A stretch of 64,000 nt of DNA, taken from assembly GCA_958295905.1 (NCBI GenBank), contig OY282382.1, positions 5,390,910-5,454,909 on the forward strand, in the 5' to 3' direction. This document shows positions 1 to 8,358 of this stretch, in pieces; the first letter of the stretch is position 1; each line of letters opens with the position of its first letter. The translations under genes were made by a program, and so were the position numbers. The notes beneath the pieces were generated by a model. That model was not told the origin of the DNA, did no database searches, and worked only from the letters and a program-made list of their open reading frames with translations. Source of the stretch: an uncultured Vicinamibacterales bacterium (GTDB lineage: Bacteria; Acidobacteriota; Vicinamibacteria; Vicinamibacterales; UBA8438).

Positions 1-1
1 C

Positions 2-1060
2 GAGCGGCGGCGGGTGGTGACCGGCATCCCCGGCAAGACCGGCATCGTCTACACCCTCGACCGCGAGACCGGCGAGTTCCTGTGGGCCACCCCGACCATC
101 ACCCAGAACGTCGTCAGCGGCATCGACGGGGCGACCGGGGCGGTGACCGAGAACGCCGAGCTCATCTTCACCGCCGTCGGCCAGCAGGTGCTCGCCTGCC
201 CCCACGCGAGCGGCGGCAAGGACTGGGAGGCGGGCGCCTACTCGCCGCGGACCAACACGATGTACATGCCGCTGCGCAACGTCTGCGCCCGGATGATGGC
301 CGAGGACCCGGAGACCCGGACGAACCGGCTCTACGCCATCGCGTGGCGGCCCCAGTTGGCCCCCGGCTACGACGACGTGGGGAGCGTGCAGGCGATCTCG
401 GCCGAGACCGGGCAGGTGGTGTGGAATTACCAGCAGCGGGCCGCCACCATGGCCCTGGCCGCCACCGGGGGCGGGCTCGTCTTCGGCGGCGACGTGAACG
501 GGCGCTTCCGGGCCTTCGACGACCGCACGGGGGACATCCTCTGGGAGATCAACCTCGGCTCGCCGGTCTCCGGCTTCCCAATCACCTTCGCGGTCGACGG
601 CCGGCAGTACGTGGCGGTCAGCACCGGCACCGGGCGGTTCCTCGACCTGACCCCGGAACTGCGCCCGAGCAACGGCAACAACCTGTTCGTGTTCGCGCTC
701 GGTGATGCGCCCCGGTCGACGCCTGCGCCGCGGTTTCTGCAAACGTCTCTCGACGTTTGGCTGGACGCGCTCCGACGCCACGACTACGACGCCTACTTGA
801 ACTACCTGCACCCTAGCGTCCACGAGATTCCAGAGTACGCTTCACAAGAGGCTATGAAGTTCTGGGCCGAAGAGTTGAGCGCGCTCGCCGGGCAGGGCTT
901 CGCAGGTCAGTTCCGCTTTGAGGCGGTCGTCGGCGAGAGCGATTGGTTGCCATCAGGTACTGTTCGAGCCTATCCGCTCATCAACGGTCAACCACTGGAC
1001 GAAGCGCTCGTGCTCCTCCGAGATGGTGAAACGTGGATGATCCTGCGGATCTTCAGCTAG
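2..1060 (+). CDS. PQQ-dependent dehydrogenase-like quinoprotein (5' truncated) with extra C-terminal domain
   Basis: The reading frame is open to the left edge, so this is the 3' part of a longer gene. About the first 230 visible residues are a PQQ-type beta-propeller end: GKTGIVYTLDRETGEFLW, then GGKDWEAGAYSP and MYMPLRNVC, which are typical of PQQ alcohol dehydrogenases, and a closing NLFVFALGD. Such proteins oxidise alcohols or sugars in the periplasm. After NLFVFALGD, where most relatives stop, about 115 more residues follow (DVWLDALRRHDYDAYLNYLHPSVHEI... ending WMILRIFS). These look like a SnoaL/NTF2-like fold, which is inference. Base composition drops visibly from about position 715, exactly where this added domain begins, so a fusion with foreign DNA is likely. 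Confidence 0.8.
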   Translation, partial: ERRRVVTGIPGKTGIVYTLDRETGEFLWATPTITQNVVSGIDGATGAVTENAELIFTAVGQQVLACPHASGGKDWEAGAYSPRTNTMYMPLRNVCARMMAEDPETRTNRLYAIAWRPQLAPGYDDVGSVQAISAETGQVVWNYQQRAATMALAATGGGLVFGGDVNGRFRAFDDRTGDILWEINLGSPVSGFPITFAVDGRQYVAVSTGTGRFLDLTPELRPSNGNNLFVFALGDAPRSTPAPRFLQTSLDVWLDALRRHDYDAYLNYLHPSVHEIPEYASQEAMKFWAEELSALAGQGFAGQFRFEAVVGESDWLPSGTVRAYPLINGQPLDEALVLLRDGETWMILRIFS

Positions 1061-1070
1061 AAATTGAGCC

Positions 1071-1763
1071 GTGGCTGACCGTCGACTCTCAGCTCAAGCG
1101 ACCCGACCTGCGCTTTCCTTTGTTGCTGCACTGGCGCTCGCTGCGTTTTTCGTACCCACCAGTGCCGCAGATGGGAGAACCGTCACCGTGCTGTTCCGGG
1201 GCTTTTCCGCGAATCCCGGTAACGCAGGAATGGATGATCTCGCCGCGAGCTTGTCGACCGACTTTGGAAACAACCCCAACCAATCGTTCTCAAGCCGCGT
1301 GTTCGCCCATTCCCAGCACCAGCAAGCCTTTGACTTCATCCAAGAGTTCGACGACGCTAGCTGCTTGATCGTGATCGGCCACAGCTGGGGTGGTGATACC
1401 GCGATCGAACTCGCAGGGGAGTTCCTGGTGCCCGCCGAAGTCGACGTCGCCCTGTTGATCCAGCTCGATTCCGTAGGGTTGAAGGACGACGAACTACCAG
1501 ACGGCGTGGCGAAGGGAGTCAACTATTTCCAGATTCGCGCCGGGCGCGACCCTCGCGACCTTCAAGGCGAAACATTTGTCGCCAAGTCGACAAACGTCCA
1601 CGTCGAAGCCTTCTATGGGGTATCCAACACGACGATCACCCATACGAACATCGACGATACGGCCTTCGGTCGTAGCCAAGCAGAATACACGACTATCTTC
1701 GGGCAACAGCGGGATCTTCACGCACGGATAGTTGATGAAGTCGGAGCGGCGTGCTCTCAGTGA
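1071..1763 (+). CDS. Secreted alpha/beta-hydrolase-like protein
   Basis: A 230-residue protein starting with GTG 10 bases after the quinoprotein stop. Residues 1-33 form a signal peptide (RPALSFVAALALAAFFVPTSAA). The core has VTVLFRGFSANPG followed by LIVIGHSWGGDTAIELA, the nucleophile-elbow pattern GxSxGG of lipases and esterases, with Ser as the presumed nucleophile. A late His (FYGVSNTTITHTNID) could complete the triad. The substrate cannot be told. The gene shares the lower GC of the 3' end of the preceding gene and ends 12 bases from the convergent vapC remnant, suggesting that both arrived on a foreign segment. Confidence 0.6.
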   Translation: MADRRLSAQATRPALSFVAALALAAFFVPTSAADGRTVTVLFRGFSANPGNAGMDDLAASLSTDFGNNPNQSFSSRVFAHSQHQQAFDFIQEFDDASCLIVIGHSWGGDTAIELAGEFLVPAEVDVALLIQLDSVGLKDDELPDGVAKGVNYFQIRAGRDPRDLQGETFVAKSTNVHVEAFYGVSNTTITHTNIDDTAFGRSQAEYTTIFGQQRDLHARIVDEVGAACSQ

Positions 1764-1774
1764 GGCGGGCCGCA

Positions 1775-1987
1775 TCAACGCGCAACACGGACCGGCCCTC
1801 GAACGCACAGCGCGGGCGGCGTGCCGCGCAGACACCGGCGCGCCCCGCGCGGGACCTCCGCGCGGACCGGGCCGCAGACGGCCATGCGATCCGCGGCGAT
1901 CCAACGTTGCATCCGCCCGCTGACGGCGGCTTCGCCGCGGGGACGGAAGAACTCGATCCAGCAGGACGTGTCCGGCAGGATCAGCAC
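1775..1987 (-). pseudogene. vapC: VapC-type PIN-domain toxin, truncated
   Basis: Starts with GTG overlapping the last codons of the antitoxin frame, as in vapBC operons. The N-terminus LPDTSCWIEFFRPRG carries the first PIN-domain Asp, and MQRWIAADRMAVCGPVRAEV resembles helix 2 with its conserved Glu. After residue 45 the similarity to PIN proteins breaks off (RGARRCLRGTPPALC...) and the frame stops at 70 residues, against about 130 in intact VapC ribonucleases. The C-terminal acidic residues needed for Mg2+ binding are missing, so the toxin is presumably dead. Confidence 0.65.
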
Positions 1988-2182
1988 TCTTCGAGACTCT
2001 CCAGCTCATCGTTCGTGCACCGGAGGTTCACCTTGCCCGCCAGATCGGCGAGCCTGTGCAGCCTCTGCGTGCGCAGATACTCGGTCAACGCAAGCCGGAC
2101 CGCGGTCGCCTTGCGCTTCTCCCCGGTTTCGCGCTGGCACCGCGCGAACAATCTCGGCGTCCAGCGTGACTGTTGTCGCCAT
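1981..2182 (-). pseudogene. vapB: VapB-type antitoxin with internal frameshift
   Basis: The frame opens with MATTVTLDAEIVRAV. Around codon 15 the natural continuation moves to another frame, reading ETGEKRKATAVRLALTEYLR, then LHRLADLAGKVNLR and ending DELESLEEC at 1981. This joined reading is a classic VapB: a DNA-binding N-terminus, then a toxin-binding tail. Without the shift the frame runs on as unrelated Arg-rich sequence. The stop overlaps the vapC start by a few bases. A single-base error or a real frameshift would both explain it. Because vapC is truncated as well, decay of the pair is favoured. Confidence 0.65.
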
Positions 2183-2273
2183 CACCGAAATCCTGTTGTG
2201 TTTGGAACGATCCGTCAACAGAATCTCGGCACGCGACCCGGACGATGCCGCCGCGCAGGTCCCCAGCGGCTGA

Positions 2274-3506
2274 TCAACCGGTTGCGGCCGACCGCGTCGA
2301 GGCTGGGACCGGCTGGAGAACCCCCTCTCTGACCAGCCGGGTCACCAGGGTCAGCTTCCCCTCGGCATCCAGACAGTCGGGCAGGTCCTCGACGGCGAAC
2401 TCGTCGGCGGTCGCGGCGAACCGCAGCGCCGGCCACACCCCGACCGGCAGCCGGAGCTCCCGGCCGCAGAACCGGAGGAGGCACGCCCCGCCCTCCCTCA
2501 CCGCTTCGGTGAGCAGCCCGGCGCGGCGCCTCACCCGCGAGCGGGGCGTCAGCCCGTGTTCATGCAGCCGCTGGCCGAGCAGGTCGGTGAACAGCGGCAC
2601 GTCCGCGGCCAGGATCTCGTCCGCGAAACGGCGCCAGACGACCTCGGGGTCGAACCGCGACTGCACGGACGCCAGCTTCTCGCCGAACAGACGCGCTCTC
2701 TCGGCGGCGGGAAACCCCTCGCGGGCGAACTCGCGGGGGAGGTTCCGGCGCAGCGATTCCTCCTCGAGCGCCGCCGCGGCGACGCTCTCGACGAGGAACT
2801 CGGCCCAGGTGAACGCCGTGAGCCCGAGGGTGACGTGCAACGACGCCCGGCCCGTCGAACGGGCCGAGTGCATCAGGCCGCGCGGCAGGTAGACGGCGCT
2901 GCCCGGGCCGAGCTCGAACTCGTCGCTGACGTCGCCGGGGGGCGTGCCGGGCACGAAGCGCTGGCCCCGGAGCGGCAGTCTCACCGGGGTGTCGTAGATC
3001 GACCAGCGCTTCGTGCCGCTGATCTGCAACACGAAGACGTCGTGGGTGTCCCAGTGCGGGGCGAATCCCTGCGCGCCGGGCGGCGTGAGATAGACGTTGG
3101 TCTGGACCCGCGACGAGAAGCGCCGCCCGAGCGCGGCGCACAGCCGCGCCAGCGCCGGCACGCGCTTGTGGAGCTGGTTGAAGACGACGGTCGCGCCGTC
3201 GTCGAAGTGCCTCGCAACCTCGAGCGGATGGATCCTGCCGGCGTCGTTCGCGTACTCGCGGGGGGGGACGTCGCCGTCGCCCCGGACCAGACTGATGTCG
3301 CGATGGCCGGCTGCGTGGGTACCCAGCACGACGTCGAGGTCGGTCACCGAGAGGAGTTCGGCGTAGTACGAGGGCGCCTCGCGCCGGATATGGAAGAGCC
3401 GTTGCTCGTAGTAATCGCGTTCGAACGCCGCCGTCGGCAGCGGATCGATGAGCCAGGCGTACCAGTCTCGGTCAATCGCCGGTCCCGGCCCGGTGTGGTC
3501 CGTCAT
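2274..3506 (-). CDS. JmjC/cupin-4 family 2-oxoglutarate-dependent oxygenase (ribosomal oxygenase-like)
   Basis: About 410 residues from MTDHTGPGPAIDRDWYAWLIDPL. The N-terminal half has the cupin-4/JmjC pattern: FVNQLHK-like VFNQLHKRVPAL, VYLTPPGAQGFAPHWDTHDVFVLQISG and, later, YLPRGLMHSARS. HxD in PHWD and the His of LMHSA are the expected Fe(II) ligands of the ROX family (YcfD, NO66, MINA53), which hydroxylate His or Arg in ribosomal proteins. The C-terminal half fits the winged-helix dimer part of that family. The open frame extends about 50 residues upstream, but into a locally duplicated non-coding stretch, so the ATG at 3506 is preferred. The target protein here is unknown. Confidence 0.75.
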   Translation of the reverse strand: MTDHTGPGPAIDRDWYAWLIDPLPTAAFERDYYEQRLFHIRREAPSYYAELLSVTDLDVVLGTHAAGHRDISLVRGDGDVPPREYANDAGRIHPLEVARHFDDGATVVFNQLHKRVPALARLCAALGRRFSSRVQTNVYLTPPGAQGFAPHWDTHDVFVLQISGTKRWSIYDTPVRLPLRGQRFVPGTPPGDVSDEFELGPGSAVYLPRGLMHSARSTGRASLHVTLGLTAFTWAEFLVESVAAAALEEESLRRNLPREFAREGFPAAERARLFGEKLASVQSRFDPEVVWRRFADEILAADVPLFTDLLGQRLHEHGLTPRSRVRRRAGLLTEAVREGGACLLRFCGRELRLPVGVWPALRFAATADEFAVEDLPDCLDAEGKLTLVTRLVREGVLQPVPASTRSAATG

Positions 3507-3544
3507 CGGTAGGAGCGCTCCGTGCAAGGCGACCGACGGGTACT

Positions 3545-3652
3545 TCTGCGCTCGCGCGGCGGTCCTGGCCGTCGCGTCCAGAACTCCGCGGGCGCCAAGC
3601 CGACCTGCTTGAACCTTCGTGCCCGCGCGACGGTCTTGGCCGCCGCGTCCAC
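3545..3652. repeat. Imperfect direct repeat upstream of the oxygenase gene
   Basis: Two copies of about 37 bases (near 3547-3582 and 3616-3652) share CGCGCGGCGGTCYTGGCCG-like sequence. They lie in the 220-base gap between the divergent oxygenase and lipoprotein genes. No coding role is visible. Confidence 0.5.
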
Positions 3653-3655
3653 AGC

Positions 3656-3684
3656 TTGACAATCATGGCACGCGCCACTAGGAT
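3656..3684 (+). promoter_or_regulatory. Sigma70-type promoter for the small Tat-type lipoprotein gene
   Basis: A perfect -35 TTGACA (3656-3661), a 17-base spacer and the -10 TAGGAT (3679-3684). A Fur-box-like palindrome starts three bases downstream and would cover the transcription start. The lipoprotein start codon follows at 3727 behind an AGAGGAAA ribosome-binding site. Confidence 0.75.
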
Positions 3685-3686
3685 AC

Positions 3687-3701
3687 TGGGACTCATTCTC
3701 A
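3687..3701. promoter_or_regulatory. Fur-box-like operator 1
   Basis: TGGGACTCATTCTCA matches the 7-1-7 Fur consensus TGAGAATNATTCTCA at 12 of 14 fixed positions. Sitting just after a -10 box, it would block initiation when Fur-Fe binds. Its place at the head of a TonB/PepSY/flavin cluster supports iron control. Binding is inferred. Confidence 0.6.
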
Positions 3702-3726
3702 TCTTTCAAGCTCAAGAGGAAACGTC

Positions 3727-3978
3727 ATGCGCAAACTGGAGAACCGGAAGCCCGGCGCGACATCGCTGACGGACGCGGACATCACCACCGTCCGGGTCGA
3801 TCGCCGCTCGTTTCTCTCGCGTGCGGTCGCGGCCGGCTCGATCGCGGTGGGCGCCGCCATGACCGCGGCCTGCCCCGGCGGGACCGACTCCGACGGGGGG
3901 GGCGACGCCGGCTCCCCGGCGACCGACAGCGACCAGGCCACCGACAGCGACCAGGCCACCGACAGCGACGCCCTGTAG
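3727..3978 (+). CDS. Small Tat-type lipoprotein with Asp/Ser-rich tail
   Basis: An 83-residue protein with a twin-arginine signal: DRRSFLSRAVAAGSIAVGAAM, then TAAC as a possible lipobox. Little mature protein remains: Gly/Asp-rich GGTDSDGGGDAG and two exact copies of DSDQAT encoded by an 18-base tandem repeat. An acidic, flexible, membrane-anchored tail could bind metal ions, which is speculation prompted by the Fur-like box on its promoter. It is the first gene after that promoter and precedes the PepSY gene on the same strand by 272 bases. No known family was recognised. Confidence 0.65.
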   Translation: MRKLENRKPGATSLTDADITTVRVDRRSFLSRAVAAGSIAVGAAMTAACPGGTDSDGGGDAGSPATDSDQATDSDQATDSDAL

Positions 3979-4141
3979 GGAGGGCCCGCGAAACCGCCGG
4001 CGGTCCCCGGCCCGAGTCGGACGCCCGCGAACCGGCGAGCCGCATCGGCGCCTCCACGCGGCGCCGACCGGCGATCCCGGGGTCGAGGGTTCCGTTTCCA
4101 GACCCTCATGAGGGGCGTGCCCTCACCCGACCGCATGAAAC

Positions 4142-4160
4142 GCGGACAGTTTCTGTCCGC
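4142..4160. other. Short perfect hairpin upstream of the PepSY gene
   Basis: GCGGACAG-TTT-CTGTCCGC forms an 8-bp stem with a 3-base loop, 90 bases before the PepSY start. No T-run follows, so it is not a standard terminator. It could be an operator or an RNA-stabilising hairpin. The rest of 3979-4250 shows nothing recognisable. Confidence 0.5.
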
Positions 4161-4250
4161 CGAGCCGTTGGACCTCCAGCCGGCGGCGGCGGACCGCGCC
4201 ATCCTCAAGGGGCGGAATCATCCCGTCCCCGTTTCCAAAGCGGACCAGGC

Positions 4251-5396
4251 ATGTCCCTGCGCAGGGCGATCTTCTGGATCCATCTGGCGGTCGGGGTCAC
4301 CGCCGCCGCCGTGATCTTCATGATGGCGGTGACCGGCGTGATCCTCACCTACGAGGCGCAGCTCAACCGGTGGGCGCTCCGCGGGTACCGCGCCGATGCG
4401 CCGGCTCCGAACGTCGCGCCGCTCGGGCTCGACGAACTGATCGCGCGCGTCAACGGCGCGGGGGCGGCCGGAATCATCACCTCCGTGGCCTTGAAGAGCG
4501 ATCCGCGCGAGCCGGCGGTGGTCGGGCTCGACGACGGCGCCACCGTCCACGTCGACCGCTTCACCGGCGAGCGGCTGGGCGACGGCAACACGCGAACGCA
4601 ACGCTTCCTCCGGAGCGTCCTGTACTGGCACCGGTGGTTCGCCCTCGAGGGCGAGTATCGGATCATCGGTCGGACGTTCACGGCAACCGCCAACCTCGGG
4701 TTCCTGTTTCTCCTCGCCAGCGGGCTCTACCTCTGGTGGCCGTCGGCCGGAAGCCGCGCCGCCTGGAGACAGGCGCTGTGGTTCCGCCGCGGCCTCGGCG
4801 GGCGGGCGCGCGATTTCAACTGGCACGGCGTGATCGGCTTCTGGTCGGCGGTTCCGCTCGCCGTCATCGTCGCCGGCGGCGCCACGATCTCCTATCAGTG
4901 GGCCGCCGACCTCGTCCATCGGCTGGCGGGCGAGACGCCACCGTTTCAGGCGTCGCCGCGGCCGTCGGCGTCGGTGGCGCAGATTGACCTGTCCGCCACC
5001 CCGAACCCGGGGGCCCCGCCGGTCGAGCTGCAGGCGCTGGCCGCGGGCGCCGCCGCCGAGACGCCCGGATGGCGAACGATGACCATCGGCCTTCCCGAGT
5101 CGATTCACGACCCCGTCGTGGTCACGGTCGACCGCGGGACGGGCCGCCAGCCGTCGAAGAGCGAGGACCTTCTGTTCGACCGGGCGACCGGCGGGATGGT
5201 CGGGCGCGCCGGCTACCCGACCTTCAGCCGCGGCTTCAAGATTCGCCGCTGGTTGCGGTTTGCGCACACCGGAGAGGTGTACGGCGTGGCCGGACAGTCG
5301 ATCGCCGGCGTCGTATCCCTGGGCGTTGCCGTCACGGTGTGGACCGGTCTCGCGATGAGCTGGCGCCGTTTCTTCGGCCCCGCCGGCCGACGGTGA
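4251..5396 (+). CDS. PepSY-associated transmembrane protein (iron-regulated reductase type)
   Basis: 381 residues with four strong membrane segments: about 6-34 (WIHLAVGVTAAAVIFMMAVTG), 145-165 (NLGFLFLLASGLYLWWP), 200-225 and 345-372 (GVVSLGVAVTVWTGLAMSW). His residues near membrane faces (LYWHRWFAL, NWHGVIGFW, RFAHTGEV) fit the haem-binding pattern of PepSY_TM proteins. These sit with TonB receptors and are thought to reduce ferric chelates in the periplasm. The gene converges on the TonB-dependent receptor 143 bases away. Together with ApbE and the FMN-binding protein of the same cluster it suggests an extracytoplasmic flavin/haem electron path. Confidence 0.8.
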   Translation: MSLRRAIFWIHLAVGVTAAAVIFMMAVTGVILTYEAQLNRWALRGYRADAPAPNVAPLGLDELIARVNGAGAAGIITSVALKSDPREPAVVGLDDGATVHVDRFTGERLGDGNTRTQRFLRSVLYWHRWFALEGEYRIIGRTFTATANLGFLFLLASGLYLWWPSAGSRAAWRQALWFRRGLGGRARDFNWHGVIGFWSAVPLAVIVAGGATISYQWAADLVHRLAGETPPFQASPRPSASVAQIDLSATPNPGAPPVELQALAAGAAAETPGWRTMTIGLPESIHDPVVVTVDRGTGRQPSKSEDLLFDRATGGMVGRAGYPTFSRGFKIRRWLRFAHTGEVYGVAGQSIAGVVSLGVAVTVWTGLAMSWRRFFGPAGRR

Positions 5397-5419
5397 CGGC
5401 CGCGGCATCACGGCGCGGC

Positions 5420-5541
5420 GTGGGCCCGGAGTCTGCCCCGCAGCGGCCCGTGGCGAAGTTCGCGCTGCCCTCGAGCGGCGCACGACCTCTGCGGGGGGGC
5501 TCGATGTTCGCCGGCGCGAAACTCCTACGGCGCAGACTCCT
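5420..5541 (-). repeat. Dispersed repeat family B, degenerate copy ending at the TonB-receptor stop
   Basis: The gap between the convergent genes ends with ACGGCGCAGACTCCTAG, whose reverse complement GGAGTCTGCGCCG is the conserved end of family B. The CTA is the TAG stop codon of the receptor gene, so the repeat abuts or supplies the stop. Confidence 0.5.
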
Positions 5542-8008
5542 AGAACCGATACCGCAGCCCGAAGGTCGGGACGCGGGGGAATCCCTGAGAGGGCACCTCG
5601 GACAGCCGCGGCAACTCGGCGCCGGGATCGTGGTGCAGCCGCGGCTCGAGCACCACGGCGTTGTCGCGTCCCAGCAGGTTGATGACCTCGATGTAGAGCG
5701 ACCAACCGTCGTCGGCGCCGCCGCGCTGGTAGGTGCCGCGGACGTCGACCCGCGCATAGCGCGGCAACCGGCCGGCGTTCAGGTTCTCGACCCCACCGTA
5801 GTCGATCGTGTACTGCAGGTTGCCCGCGGCGTCGGTGGCGGGCACCAGCCGGCCCCGGTCGTCCTCCACCGAGGCCACCCGCAGCCCCAGCGCCGGGGTG
5901 TGGGGGAAGCCGCTGGCGAACCGCAGCGTCGCCGCGAGGTCCCAACGGCTGGTCAACCGGTAGCGGCCCACCGCGTTGAACGCGTGGGGCCGGTCGTACT
6001 TGAACGCATAGCGCCGCCCGTAGCTCTCGCGCTCGGCGCGGCCCCAGGCGTAGGAGACCCACCCCGTGAGCCGCGCGGCGGGGTTCCCGTGGGTCAGGAA
6101 GACGTCGAGCCCCCAGGCGTCGCCGCCCGCCTCGTTGGTGGGGGCGCTCAGGATGATGGGGGCGGCGGGGACGCCGTCGCGCAGAGCCTCGGGGAAATCG
6201 TACTGCCCCACCCGCGCCCGCCGCTCCGCCTCGGTCTCCAGCCGGCCGACGAGAAGGTCGTCGAAGCGCTTGCGGTAGCCCTCGACCCGGGCGGTGAGGT
6301 CGCGGCCGAGGTCCTGCTCCAGGCCCAGCACGAGGTGGGTCGCCCGCTCGTGGCGCAGGCCGAGCTCGCGCGCCCCCGACAGGTCGATGAAGTAGTCCGA
6401 CTGGCTGAATTTCTCGTACCCCGGGCTCTGCGTGTAGAGCCCGCCCGCGGCCCGGATGCGCGTCCCGCCTCCGAGCGCATAGCTGCCGGCGAACCGCGGC
6501 GAGACGGTGGCGCCGCCGTTGACGGTGCTCCAGTCCAGGCGCAGCCCCGGCTCGAGCGAGATGCGCGGGGACGGCGCATAGGTGTCCTGCAGCCACACGC
6601 CGCCGCGCGTACCGTCCAGGACGGAATCGAGATCGTCCGGCAGCCCCGCGCCGCCCTGCACGCTCGATCCGTTCGCCTGCAGGTCGTTCCGGTCGCCGGC
6701 GATCAGCCACCGGACGCCGGTCCGCAAGCGGTGCAGCTCGATGCCGGCATGCAGCAGATGCCGCGGCGAGACCTGCACGCTCAGGTCCTGCCGCAGGGAA
6801 CGGTCCGCGACCTCGACGGCGCGCTGGAACGCAATGTCCGACTGTCCGAACGCCACCTCGTCGTCCGGCGCATTGGACCGGGTCGCGTCGGCGCGGACCA
6901 GCCCGTCGAAGCGCAGCGACTCGCGGTTGCGATACCACGACACGATGGTCGTCGCGGTCGCCCGCGGGCCCAGAACCGCCTCGAACCGCGCGGACGCCAA
7001 GCCGTTCGTGACGTCCGACCCCAACGCCGCGCGCTCGTCGGAATCGTCGAAGTCCACCGAGAAGTCCGCGTCCTCCGCGCTGCGGAGCCCCGTCAGCGTC
7101 AGCCGGTGTCCGGGGCCCAGGTCCCACCCCGCCTGCATCTGCAGATCGGCGAACGACGGGAAGTTCTGATCGGCGACGCGCCCCGCCACCAAGTCGTAGT
7201 AGGTGCGCCGGGCGCTGACGAGCCACGTGCCGTCCGCGCCGATCGGCGTGCTCCCCTCCAGCACGACGTTGGCGTCGGTGATGCTGGCCGCGGTCGAGCC
7301 CCCGAACCCCGGCCGGCCCGCCCGGTTGTCCACCACGAGCAGGGACGACAGCCGATCGCCCCAGGCCGCCCCGAACCCGCCCGCGGTGAGCTCGAAGCCC
7401 TCGACCGTCTCGGGGTTGAAGGCGCTGGCGATGCCGAACAGCCGGTAGGGGTTGTGCACCTCGATGCCGTCCATGACCGTCAGGTTCTGGTCGGGGGCGC
7501 CGCCGCGCACCGCGAGCCGGCCGCCGAAGTCGTCGGTCGAGGCCACCCCGGCGAGGGTGTCGAGGGTGCGGAAGACGTTGTCGATGCTGCCGGGGGCCCG
7601 GAAGACCTCCTCGGGCGTGACCGGGGTGGCGGACGGCCGCTCCTGGACCGCCGTCTCGGACACGACCTCCACCGTCTCGGCGAACGTCCCGGGGAACAGC
7701 CGCACCTCGAGGGCGGTCCGCCCGGCGGCCGACCGGTCGATCTCCACCACCGTCTCGAGGTAGCCGCCGGCCTGGAACCGCAGGCTGATCCGATCGCCGT
7801 CGAACGCGACTTCGAACCGCCCGTCCGGCCCCGTCTCCACCATCCGCAGGCCGTGGGCAACCTGCGCCCCCGCAATCGGATTCCCGGTCACGCCGTCGAG
7901 GACGACACCGGCCACCGTGGGGATCGGCTGCGCCGCCGCCGTCAGGGGCAAGACGGCGAGCAGCCCGCACAGGGTCCGGCAGAGTCTCGGTCCGGGACGT
8001 CTCGTCAT
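5540..8008 (-). CDS. TonB-dependent outer-membrane receptor
   Basis: 822 residues from the ATG at 8008. Signal peptide RTLCGLLAVLPLTAAAQ, then a carboxypeptidase-regulatory-like beta-sandwich (GVVLDGVTGNPIAGAQV, residues about 30-105). A plug domain follows (VFRAPGSIDNVFRTLDTLAGV, LAVRGGAPDQNLTVMDGIEV), then a beta-barrel of about 600 residues closing with FGLRYRF, with the terminal Phe needed for outer-membrane insertion. It imports a ligand across the outer membrane with TonB energy. The neighbours (PepSY, ApbE, FMN-binding protein, Fur-like boxes) point to a ferric chelate, but the ligand is not readable from sequence. A candidate promoter lies at 8090-8117. Confidence 0.85.
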   Translation of the reverse strand: MTRRPGPRLCRTLCGLLAVLPLTAAAQPIPTVAGVVLDGVTGNPIAGAQVAHGLRMVETGPDGRFEVAFDGDRISLRFQAGGYLETVVEIDRSAAGRTALEVRLFPGTFAETVEVVSETAVQERPSATPVTPEEVFRAPGSIDNVFRTLDTLAGVASTDDFGGRLAVRGGAPDQNLTVMDGIEVHNPYRLFGIASAFNPETVEGFELTAGGFGAAWGDRLSSLLVVDNRAGRPGFGGSTAASITDANVVLEGSTPIGADGTWLVSARRTYYDLVAGRVADQNFPSFADLQMQAGWDLGPGHRLTLTGLRSAEDADFSVDFDDSDERAALGSDVTNGLASARFEAVLGPRATATTIVSWYRNRESLRFDGLVRADATRSNAPDDEVAFGQSDIAFQRAVEVADRSLRQDLSVQVSPRHLLHAGIELHRLRTGVRWLIAGDRNDLQANGSSVQGGAGLPDDLDSVLDGTRGGVWLQDTYAPSPRISLEPGLRLDWSTVNGGATVSPRFAGSYALGGGTRIRAAGGLYTQSPGYEKFSQSDYFIDLSGARELGLRHERATHLVLGLEQDLGRDLTARVEGYRKRFDDLLVGRLETEAERRARVGQYDFPEALRDGVPAAPIILSAPTNEAGGDAWGLDVFLTHGNPAARLTGWVSYAWGRAERESYGRRYAFKYDRPHAFNAVGRYRLTSRWDLAATLRFASGFPHTPALGLRVASVEDDRGRLVPATDAAGNLQYTIDYGGVENLNAGRLPRYARVDVRGTYQRGGADDGWSLYIEVINLLGRDNAVVLEPRLHHDPGAELPRLSEVPSQGFPRVPTFGLRYRF

Positions 8009-8089
8009 GCGGGAACGCGGCCACCGGTAGAATACGCCTTGCGCACATCGGGAACGATGCGCCGAGACGAGGGCCAAAGGACATCACCT

Positions 8090-8117
8090 AGGATATCCGA
8101 CCGCTGACCGAATTCAA
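8090..8117 (-). promoter_or_regulatory. Candidate promoter of the TonB-receptor gene
   Basis: Read on the minus strand: TTGAAT (8117-8112), a 16-base spacer, TATCCT (8095-8090). It lies 82 bases before the start codon at 8008. No Fur-like palindrome was found next to it. Confidence 0.4.
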
Positions 8118-8179
8118 ACGCGATACCGTCCGCTTCATGTCCCGTCTCAAGGAAACCGGGCGGCCATCCGTCCTGACCG

Positions 8180-8340
8180 TCAGGAGTCTGCGCGGTGGAA
8201 CGGCGCGCGACTCCTGAGACCGGGCGGCCCGCGGCAGCCGCCGGCGAGGATTGCCGGACTGGGAGTCTGGGCCGTGGAACGGCTCCCGGCGGCTTCGCGG
8301 GGCGGCAAGCGGAGCCGCCGGCGAAGATTCCGGGCTGGCG
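8180..8340. repeat. Dispersed repeat family B, degenerate double copy
   Basis: The 350-base gap between apbE and the receptor gene holds two diverged units with AGGAGTCTGCGCGGTGGAACGG-like and GGGAGTCTGGGCCGTGG motifs followed by GGGGCGGCAAGCGGAGCCG, recognisable as family B. No gene was found in the gap. Confidence 0.5.
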
Positions 8341-8358
8341 GTCAGGAGCCCGAGGCCG

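Noticed and set aside
4218..8087. Open frame of nearly 1300 codons antisense to the PepSY gene and in another frame of the receptor gene
   Set aside because: Composition is almost all Arg, Gly, Pro and Ala, the mirror of high-GC third positions. The PepSY and receptor frames have clear family motifs.
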